This document shows positions 22,948 through 27,752 of a stretch of 27,752 bases of DNA, one piece after another. Where the stretch lies: assembly GCA_964582545.1 (NCBI GenBank), contig CAZOSB010000030.1, positions 1-27,752 of the forward strand, given 5' to 3'. The notes under the pieces were generated by a model. The model saw nothing but the letters and a program-made list of their open reading frames with translations. It did no database searches and was not told the DNA's origin. The stretch's first letter is position 1. The number at the start of each line of letters is the position of its first letter. A program made the translations under genes and the position numbers. The DNA is from JAVVUJ01 sp964582545. GTDB lineage: Bacteria > Bacillota > Clostridia > Peptostreptococcales > Anaerovoracaceae.

Positions 22948-23475
22948 TTAAATATACAAGCAAACTAAAACTGATGCAATTACGCTGATCACATACCCCC
23001 AGATACCTACCGGCAGTGCATGACGCATATTTTTTACAGCCGTTACACCGAAGTAAATAGCCAAAACATAAAAAACAGTCTCGCAGCTTCCGACCATTAC
23101 CGATCCAGCTCTTCCAATAAAAGAATCCGCTCCATTTTTCTGAATGATCTCTTCAATTACTACCAATGATCCGCTGCCAGAAATAGGTCTTAGCAATATC
23201 AACGAAGTCAACTCCTCTGGTATCTTCAGCAACTTCAATACTGGAGACATCATTTTTTCCAAAAATTCCATCGCTCCTGAAGATGTCATTGCCCGTATGG
23301 CAATAAAAATTCCAATAATAAATGGTACTATTCCTATGGCAGTATTCAGACCTTCCTTCGCCCCTACTATAAAATCATCATACACCGGAACTTTTTTAAT
23401 CATACCAAAGATCAATATAAATGTAATTAAGGCTGGAATAAACAAGAGGGAAACAAGGCTTAATATTTCATTCAT
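22948..23475 (-). CDS. spmB: spore maturation protein B
   Basis: Integral membrane protein of 175 residues with about five hydrophobic segments and the SpmB/nucleoside-transporter-gate pattern: AKEGLNTAIGIVPFIIGIFI, then LRPISGSGSLVVIEEIIQKNG (about 95-115) and GSVMVGSCETVFYVLAIYFG. In B. subtilis SpmA and SpmB act together in spore core dehydration; mutants make heat-sensitive spores. The mechanism is unknown. Its start overlaps the spmA stop by 8 bp (ATGAATGA), so the two are translated together. A large-loop hairpin terminator follows. Confidence 0.93.
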   Translation of the reverse strand: MNEILSLVSLLFIPALITFILIFGMIKKVPVYDDFIVGAKEGLNTAIGIVPFIIGIFIAIRAMTSSGAMEFLEKMMSPVLKLLKIPEELTSLILLRPISGSGSLVVIEEIIQKNGADSFIGRAGSVMVGSCETVFYVLAIYFGVTAVKNMRHALPVGIWGYVISVIASVLVCLYI

Positions 23476-24046
23476 GAGTTCTTTTCCTCTCGTACAACTT
23501 ACAGAGTAGTACCGATACTACCAAAGAGATTCCCCCCGCAATGATGGAAGGGACGATAATACTGGTGGGATCGGTGGACCCTGCATCGCTTCGTATTTTA
23601 ATGACTGTGATGGGAACCAATTGAATCATAGACATGCTTACTCCCATAAACATGCACATTGCATTACTGGCATTTTCACCGAAGCGATTCTCCTCATCCA
23701 ACATTTCCATGGCTTTGATGGAAAAGACAGTTGCACTGTTACCCGCACCAAACAAATTTGCAGTAAAGCTCATGAGCATCATGGTAGCCGTCTCGCTCCT
23801 TACTCCCTGAGGAAATAAGAACCTCATTAGTGGAGATGTAATGGATGCGATAATATCAATAAGCCCGCTTGTTTTTGCGATATTCATTAATCCCGACCAT
23901 ACAGCCATAATTCCTGCAATGCCGATAACAAAATAGATTGCATCCGAGCACCCACTTAAAAGCCCTTCACTGAATTCTGGTAGTCTTCCGTTCAGTATAG
24001 AAAAGATAACACCCGTAATCAACATGATCGCCCAAATGTAGTTCAT
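23468..24046 (-). CDS. spmA: spore maturation protein A
   Basis: Integral membrane protein of 192 residues, paralogous in fold to SpmB. Characteristic stretches are MNYIWAIMLITGVIFSILNG, GIAGIMAVWSGLMNIAKTSG (about 42-61), MSFTANLFGAGNSATVFSIKAM (about 92-113) and SMSMIQLVPITVIKIRSDAGS. AAAGGAGG stands 12 nt before the ATG, longer than usual, with AAGG directly adjacent. The gene is divergent from the small coiled-coil membrane protein gene, and a weak sigma-E-type promoter is visible. The B. subtilis neighbour dacB is not here. Confidence 0.93.
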   Translation of the reverse strand: MNYIWAIMLITGVIFSILNGRLPEFSEGLLSGCSDAIYFVIGIAGIMAVWSGLMNIAKTSGLIDIIASITSPLMRFLFPQGVRSETATMMLMSFTANLFGAGNSATVFSIKAMEMLDEENRFGENASNAMCMFMGVSMSMIQLVPITVIKIRSDAGSTDPTSIIVPSIIAGGISLVVSVLLCKLYERKRTHE

Positions 24047-24078
24047 CCTTGCACCATTCCTCCTTTAGAGTTACCTTT

Positions 24079-24107
24079 ATTTTATGGTTTTTCCAATGAA
24101 TCAATGA
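24079..24107 (-). promoter_or_regulatory. weak candidate sigma-E promoter of spmAB
   Basis: Minus-strand CATAAAAT (24079-24086) matches the sigma-E -10 pattern at seven of eight. The element 14 nt upstream (TCATTGA, 24101-24107) is only a partial -35 match. B. subtilis spmAB is sigma-E dependent, which favours the call. Confidence 0.3.
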
Positions 24108-24178
24108 TTAAATAGATTTGCGTTCTTTCACTTTTGTTACTTTTATTAATATTCATATTCATAAATCACAAAAAAATG

Positions 24179-24207
24179 TTGAATTTTCTCAAATAGTGGG
24201 TGATAAT
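24179..24207 (+). promoter_or_regulatory. sigma-A promoter of the small coiled-coil membrane protein gene
   Basis: TTGAAT (24179-24184), 17-nt spacer, GATAAT (24202-24207). The leader is about 44 nt. Confidence 0.6.
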
Positions 24208-24257
24208 ATATAATAATCAATAAATTGAATTATTTCACTTACAGAAAGGATAAAATT

Positions 24258-24581
24258 ATGAATATGTCGCTGACCTTTACTTTATGGGAACTGGGATATT
24301 TTATGATAGGAATACTGATAATTATCTTACTACTTTATGCTATCATCTTTATTAAAAATTTAATCCCTCTATTAAAAACCTCTTTAAAAATTTTGCAAGA
24401 TGTTAATACAGTTTCTGAAGTTGCTGCCGAAAAAACCAAAGAAATAGATGGAGTAGTGACCAATATCACTGAAGCTGTAGGTTTAGTTGCCGACTCAATA
24501 AAAGGCAATCAAAATAAAGCTACAGCGATTACAAACCTTATAAATGCTTTGACTTCTCTTAAAAATTTATTGAAAAAATGA
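24258..24581 (+). CDS. small membrane protein with one TM and a coiled-coil tail (DUF948-like)
   Basis: 107 residues: a single TM helix (about residues 9-32), then a heptad-rich helical region (about 33-107) such as LIPLLKTSLKILQDVNTVSEV and TKEIDGVVTNITEAVGLVADS, resembling the DUF948/YtxG type. The exact family is not certain. The frame extends 11 codons upstream, but AAAGGA 8 nt before the ATG at 24258 fixes this start. It is divergent from spmA and lies 84 nt before abrB in the same direction, but abrB has its own strong promoter in that gap. No function can be assigned; such proteins are often stress- or envelope-associated. Confidence 0.7.
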   Translation: MNMSLTFTLWELGYFMIGILIIILLLYAIIFIKNLIPLLKTSLKILQDVNTVSEVAAEKTKEIDGVVTNITEAVGLVADSIKGNQNKATAITNLINALTSLKNLLKK

Positions 24582-24592
24582 GCATTTTCACG

Positions 24593-24621
24593 TTGACTTT
24601 ATTTTTTTTAAATGTTAAAAT
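24593..24621 (+). promoter_or_regulatory. sigma-A promoter of abrB
   Basis: TTGACT (24593-24598), 17-nt spacer, TAAAAT (24616-24621). Both match consensus at five of six positions, making it one of the strongest promoters in the window. Confidence 0.75.
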
Positions 24622-24665
24622 TAGGTAATACTTTTATTGCGTGAATTAAAAGAGAGGGAGAAACT

Positions 24666-24908
24666 ATGAAAGCAACCGGTATTGTGAGAAAAGTTGACGA
24701 ATTAGGACGTATTGTCTTGCCTATTGAATTAAGAAGAACATTAAATATCGAAATTAAAGATCCCATAGAGATTTACGTTGATGGCGATTACATTTTACTT
24801 AAAAAATATGAGCCCGCTTGTGTTTTTTGTGGTAACGCAAAAAACGTAAAAAGAATTCATGATAAAAACGTATGTGCTGATTGCATTAATGAATTACAGC
24901 AACTTTAA
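24666..24908 (+). CDS. abrB: AbrB-family transition-state regulator
   Basis: 80-residue DNA-binding protein. Residues 1-50 are the AbrB swapped-hairpin domain (MKATGIVRKVDELGRIVLPI, ELRRTLNIEIKDPIEIYVDG), nearly the same as in SpoVT of this window. The C-terminal 30 residues carry two Cys pairs, CVFC and CADC, typical of clostridial AbrB and possibly a small zinc site or multimerisation element; B. subtilis AbrB has only one Cys. In B. subtilis AbrB represses post-exponential genes, and its gene also lies near ricT (yaaT). GAGGGAG 6 nt upstream supports the start. It is followed by a terminator shared with the convergent ricT. Confidence 0.92.
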   Translation: MKATGIVRKVDELGRIVLPIELRRTLNIEIKDPIEIYVDGDYILLKKYEPACVFCGNAKNVKRIHDKNVCADCINELQQL

Positions 24909-24957
24909 ATAAAGTAGCTTTACTTAAACTTAAAATAGGGTCGCCCCCTTATTACAG

Positions 24958-24994
24958 AAAGAGAAACTTACCTGACAGTAGTTTCTCTTTTATT
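24958..24994. terminator. bidirectional terminator between abrB and ricT
   Basis: AAAGAGAAACT (24958-24968) and AGTTTCTCTTT (24980-24990) make a perfect 11-bp stem that can extend by TAC/GTA with one bulge. The plus strand continues TTATTG after the last T-run, giving the better U-tract for abrB; the minus strand ends in TTTCTG. Confidence 0.75.
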
Positions 24995-24996
24995 GA

Positions 24997-25911
24997 TTAT
25001 TCCTTTAAAAGATCCTTGATTTCATCCAACAAGGCTTCATCTATATCCTCTAAGCTTTTATGATTTTTGTTCTTTGTGTCTGTTCTCTTGATTTCTTCTT
25101 TTTTATAAATACTCAATTCAGTCCCTAATTTTTCTTGCTTATCAGCAGTTTTTTCCTCGATAATCATTCTAACTTTAATTTTATTTTCAAGGATATTAGA
25201 ATCCATCACCATAGCCATACCATCGGGTGTTAATATCTTTTCTCCAATGTCAGGCATCCCTTTTCTTAATTCTTCATATATTTCATTTTCAAACTTAAGA
25301 CAACACATGAGCCTTCCGCAAATACCTGAAATTTTAGTTGGATTTAAAGAAAGATTTTGTACTTTTGCCATTTTTATAGATACAGGCTCAAATTCAGGAA
25401 GCCAAGTGTGACAACAAAGACCCTTGCCACAGGTACCGATGCCACCAACCATCTTGGATTCATCCCTGACACCAATTTGCCTCAGCTCTATTCTCATTTT
25501 AAATACGCCGGCCAAATCTTTGACCAACTCTCGAAAGTCCACACGCCCATCAGAGGTAAAGTAAAAAATAATCTTACTGTTATCAAAAGTATGCTCAACA
25601 TCAATCAATTTCATATCCAAGTTATGTTTATTAATCTTTTCTTGACATTGGTCTAGAGCTTTCGCCTTTTTCTTAATATTTTCTTTGTTTTGTGCTATAT
25701 CTTCCCCAGTGGCAATTCTAATAATCTTCTTTAGAGGAAACACAACATCCTTTTCAGAAACTTCAATAATGCCACGTGTAGCAATACCAAACTCCAAGCC
25801 ACGTGTTGTTTCTACAATAACGTTGGTTCCTTGCACTATGTCAAGGTTATCCGGATCAAAATAGTAGACTTTTCCTGCTTTTTTAAACTTAATTCCTGCA
25901 ACTTTTATCAT
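24997..25911 (-). CDS. ricT: PSP1-domain protein RicT (YaaT)
   Basis: 304 residues. In B. subtilis RicT with RicA and RicF forms an Fe-S complex that stimulates RNase Y processing and the sporulation phosphorelay. The PSP1 domain covers about 60-145. Two Cys motifs, GKGLCC and CGRLMCC, with further Cys in GTCGKG and ISGICG (about 158-204), are the expected cluster ligands and are intact. The tail from about 255 is Lys/Glu-rich. The start uses GGAGG that is part of the last codons of holB (4-nt gap), so translation is coupled. Third named gene of the tmk-holB-ricT operon. Confidence 0.92.
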   Translation of the reverse strand: MIKVAGIKFKKAGKVYYFDPDNLDIVQGTNVIVETTRGLEFGIATRGIIEVSEKDVVFPLKKIIRIATGEDIAQNKENIKKKAKALDQCQEKINKHNLDMKLIDVEHTFDNSKIIFYFTSDGRVDFRELVKDLAGVFKMRIELRQIGVRDESKMVGGIGTCGKGLCCHTWLPEFEPVSIKMAKVQNLSLNPTKISGICGRLMCCLKFENEIYEELRKGMPDIGEKILTPDGMAMVMDSNILENKIKVRMIIEEKTADKQEKLGTELSIYKKEEIKRTDTKNKNHKSLEDIDEALLDEIKDLLKE

Positions 25912-25915
25912 GCTA

Positions 25916-26734
25916 TCATCCTCCGATTTTTAATATGCATTTTTTCAAAGCATAAATCGTATTTATATTTCTGTTTAAATCTAATCTGGCCTCTTCAATA
26001 CTATTAATTATGCTATAAATCTTTTCTCTTTTATATAAAATGGTTTTTTCGCGTAACACATGACTTAAGTCATCAGAAAAATGGTTCCTCTGGATACCTA
26101 TAAAATCATACATCAGAATATCTCTATACCATTTTTCAAGACAATCTAAGAATATATAGGCATGATTTTTCTCGCTTACTCTTCCGTTAATTCTTTCTGC
26201 AATCTCACTAAAGCTATGGCCGCTCAAGATTCGGTCTTCCACTTCCAAAGCAAACTCCATCCACTCCTGATCAAAGGTTAGTTCTTCTCCTGATGCACGG
26301 AGTATGGTACACCTAGATCGAATCGTCTCAGTCAAATGCTGGATATTCTCCGACAATAAAATTAACACCGTGTCTCCTATGGGCTCTTCCAAGGTTTTAA
26401 GCAGCCTATTCTGTGCCCTTAGGGTCATCTTATCCGCATCCTTTACGATAACAATGTTTCTACCTCCACCGCTTGGTTTTTTTCTAATGCGACTTTGGAG
26501 CTCTTCTATAGATTCATCCTTTACAGAGTTTCCCTCTGCCTCAACATAAAAGATATCCTCGTGATTACCATGATCTATTTTCGCTTCACTGTTTATGCCT
26601 TCAATTAGTAATCTTTTGAGGAAACCATTAACTATTTCGAGTTTTTTCTTTTGATCAATTCCTTCAAGTATATATGCATGAGATACCTTGTTATTTAAGC
26701 AATATGATAGAAGTCGTTCTTCTAAACTTTTCAT
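25916..26734 (-). CDS. holB: DNA polymerase III delta' subunit
   Basis: Clamp-loader subunit that works with tau/gamma and delta to load the beta clamp. 272 residues, shorter than the roughly 330 of E. coli and B. subtilis. The AAA+ core is visible: SHAYILEG (about 18-25), RNIVIVKDADKMTLRAQNRLLKTLEEP (about 91-117, including the sensor region), VLILLSENIQHLTETIRSRCTIL with the SRC motif (about 122-144). The P-loop position reads EGIDQKKKLE, without a GxxGxGK, and the Zn-binding Cys cluster after it is missing. delta' does not need to hydrolyse ATP, so this is reduction, not clear inactivation. It overlaps tmk by 4 bp (ATGA). Confidence 0.88.
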   Translation of the reverse strand: MKSLEERLLSYCLNNKVSHAYILEGIDQKKKLEIVNGFLKRLLIEGINSEAKIDHGNHEDIFYVEAEGNSVKDESIEELQSRIRKKPSGGGRNIVIVKDADKMTLRAQNRLLKTLEEPIGDTVLILLSENIQHLTETIRSRCTILRASGEELTFDQEWMEFALEVEDRILSGHSFSEIAERINGRVSEKNHAYIFLDCLEKWYRDILMYDFIGIQRNHFSDDLSHVLREKTILYKREKIYSIINSIEEARLDLNRNINTIYALKKCILKIGG

Positions 26735-27360
26735 AACTGCCTCTCAAAGAGAATCTTATCAATATGCGCTATAATTGTTTGATTAATTTGCTCAATGGTT
26801 TTAGTTCCATCCAATGGGACAATTCGATTTGGATGTTTTCGTTCCAAATCTAGATATCCTTCGTATACATCGTTATGATATTGAATCTTTTCCATTTCCA
26901 ACCGGTCTAATTCTTCTGTCTTGATTCTTGATTTACCGATGTGAGGAGGTACTTTCAAAAAAAAGGTGAGATTGGGATGTATGCCCTTTACTGCATATTC
27001 ATTTATGACCTGCACCTGCTCGCCCAACTTTCTCCCGTAACCTTGATATGCGATACTGGAATCCATGAATCTGTCACAGATCACCGTAATCCCCTTCTCC
27101 AAGTTTGGAATGATTAACTCAGATACGTGCTGTGCCCTAGATGCAGCGTATAGCAACGCTTCTGTTAGGCTATCCATCTCTCGGTTGTCCCTATCTAGAA
27201 TGAGGGTTCTAACCTTCTCACTGATTCTGGTTCCACCGGGTTCTCTGGTAATGACGGCATCATATCCTCTTTTTTTTAAATACTCCTTCAGCAGGTGAAT
27301 CTGTGTAGTTTTACCTGACCCATCCGGACCTTCAAAGGTAATAAATAAGCCTTTTTTCAT
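26731..27360 (-). CDS. tmk: thymidylate kinase
   Basis: Phosphorylates dTMP to dTDP. 209 residues, usual. P-loop GPDGSGKT (11-18), the TREPGGTRISEKVR motif (about 38-51), CDRFMDSSIAYQGYGRKLG with the DRF/Y signature (about 94-112), and a LID region near KVPPHIGKSRIKTEELDRLE. Start ATG with AGGAGA 4 nt upstream; this ribosome binding site overlaps the stop codon of the upstream micro-ORF (8-nt gap). It heads the conserved tmk-holB-ricT order; B. subtilis has yaaQ and darA-type genes between tmk and holB, and they are absent here. Confidence 0.96.
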   Translation of the reverse strand: MKKGLFITFEGPDGSGKTTQIHLLKEYLKKRGYDAVITREPGGTRISEKVRTLILDRDNREMDSLTEALLYAASRAQHVSELIIPNLEKGITVICDRFMDSSIAYQGYGRKLGEQVQVINEYAVKGIHPNLTFFLKVPPHIGKSRIKTEELDRLEMEKIQYHNDVYEGYLDLERKHPNRIVPLDGTKTIEQINQTIIAHIDKILFERQL

Positions 27361-27368
27361 TCTGTCTC

Positions 27369-27479
27369 CTACTTTGCTTTGTTCAGGTACTCATCGATAA
27401 GCTTTGAAAACATGATAAATCCTATGTACAATATTGGCATACAAAGTAAGGCTACAAAGGCAATTTTCAGTATTTCCAT
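27369..27479 (-). CDS. 36-residue single-TM peptide upstream of tmk
   Basis: ATG at 27479 to TAG at 27369. The peptide is one hydrophobic helix (about residues 3-24, containing FVALLCMPILYIGFIMF) followed by a charged tail (SKLIDEYLNKAK). It has AAAGGA 10 nt upstream, a promoter 52-80 nt upstream, and its stop codon is fused to the tmk ribosome binding site (TAGGAGA), so translational coupling to tmk is likely. It lies in the tmk operon leader. No family is recognised; it could be a small membrane protein or a leader peptide. Confidence 0.6.
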   Translation of the reverse strand: MEILKIAFVALLCMPILYIGFIMFSKLIDEYLNKAK

Positions 27480-27530
27480 ATGACCATTGTCCTTTCAATT
27501 TTTGCCACATTTTGGCTTTGGATTAAATGT

Positions 27531-27559
27531 AGTATATCATACTTTTACTTTATAGCCAA
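27531..27559 (-). promoter_or_regulatory. sigma-A promoter of the tmk operon
   Basis: Minus-strand TTGGCT (27554-27559), 17-nt spacer, TATACT (27531-27536), preceded by TGA giving an extended -10 (TGATATACT). It lies just after the terminator of the previous gene. Confidence 0.6.
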
Positions 27560-27560
27560 C

Positions 27561-27592
27561 AAAAAAAGGACAAAGTATAAAGTTTGTCCTTT
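27561..27592. terminator. bidirectional terminator after the right-edge CDS
   Basis: AAAGGACAAA (27565-27574) and TTTGTCCTTT (27583-27592) form a perfect 10-bp stem with an 8-nt loop. On the minus strand a T-run of seven follows (three of them in the stem). On the plus strand CAATTTTTTT follows. It begins 8 nt past the stop of the partial CDS. Confidence 0.8.
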
Positions 27593-27600
27593 CAATTTTT

Positions 27601-27752
27601 TTAAACAGATGCACTTAGGGCCTTATCAAAAGCCACCTCCGATATGGGAAAATTTAGCTTTTGAATGTAAGATAGGGCTTCCTTGGCACCGTACAAACCG
27701 GGAGTTTGACACTTAACTAAACAAAAAACAGCCGAAAAGCTTGAAAAAGCAT
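27601..27752 (-). CDS. C-terminal fragment of an unidentified CDS entering from the right edge
   Basis: Minus-strand open frame of 49 codons from the edge to TAA at 27601, followed at once by a strong terminator, which supports it being a real gene end. The visible part reads like folded protein (TPGLYGAKEALSYIQKLNF, then PISEVAFDKALSASV). The helix-strand pattern vaguely recalls the C-terminal part of ParA/MinD-type ATPases, but the piece is too short to name. Confidence 0.45.
   Translation of the reverse strand, partial: AFSSFSAVFCLVKCQTPGLYGAKEALSYIQKLNFPISEVAFDKALSASV

Overview
The window is AT-rich DNA from an endospore-forming, very probably anaerobic member of the Clostridia. The sporulation genes spoVT, spoVG, spoIID, spmA, spmB and a SpoVB-family flippase are all present. 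They sit within the Firmicute core block glmU-prs-pth-mfd-spoVT-spoVB-rqcP and the tmk-holB-ricT/abrB block known from Bacillus subtilis, but rearranged. Shine-Dalgarno sequences are strong (AGGAGG type), TTG and GTG starts are common, and several sigma-A promoters can be read by eye. The genus cannot be fixed from the sequence alone. No tRNA, rRNA, CRISPR array, insertion sequence or prophage was seen.

Layout. 1-2530: edge of an unknown ORF, an MFS permease (minus), and divergently a DUF421/YetF membrane protein with a DUF4363 partner. 2595-3317: a promoter, a tetrahydrofolate riboswitch and the folate ECF transporter subunit folT. 3321-6292 (minus): three overlapping genes that together look like a split form of the large uncharacterised 2-hydroxyacyl-CoA dehydratase/activase proteins (an ASKHA activase plus COG3581-type and COG3580-type subunits). 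6366-6949: rqcP and hup (HU), separated by a terminator hairpin. 7193-10101: SpoVB-family flippase and mtaD deaminase. 10475-11026: spoVT, divergent from mtaD across a palindrome-rich spacer.

11091-19254 (minus) reads as one long operon: murC, a stand-alone acetyltransferase half of glmU, prs, pth, mfd, and a parvulin lipoprotein. It combines cell-wall precursor synthesis, PRPP supply, translation and repair, and envelope protein folding. Its probable leader carries an array of three long hairpins and 13-bp repeats. 19673-21266 (plus): spoVG with its own terminator, then spoIID behind a probable sigma-E promoter. 21286-24046 (minus): murA, whose terminator lies inside the 3' end of spoIID, then spmB and spmA. 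24258-24908 (plus): a small coiled-coil membrane protein and abrB. 24997-27479 (minus): an operon of a 36-residue membrane peptide, tmk, holB and ricT. The right edge holds the C-terminus of an unidentified CDS.

Most of the content is conserved housekeeping and sporulation biology. The parts most worth a second look are the split dehydratase/activase cluster, the acetyltransferase-only GlmU, the hairpin array before murC, the micro-ORF before tmk, and the strand-exchange possibilities downstream of the THF riboswitch.
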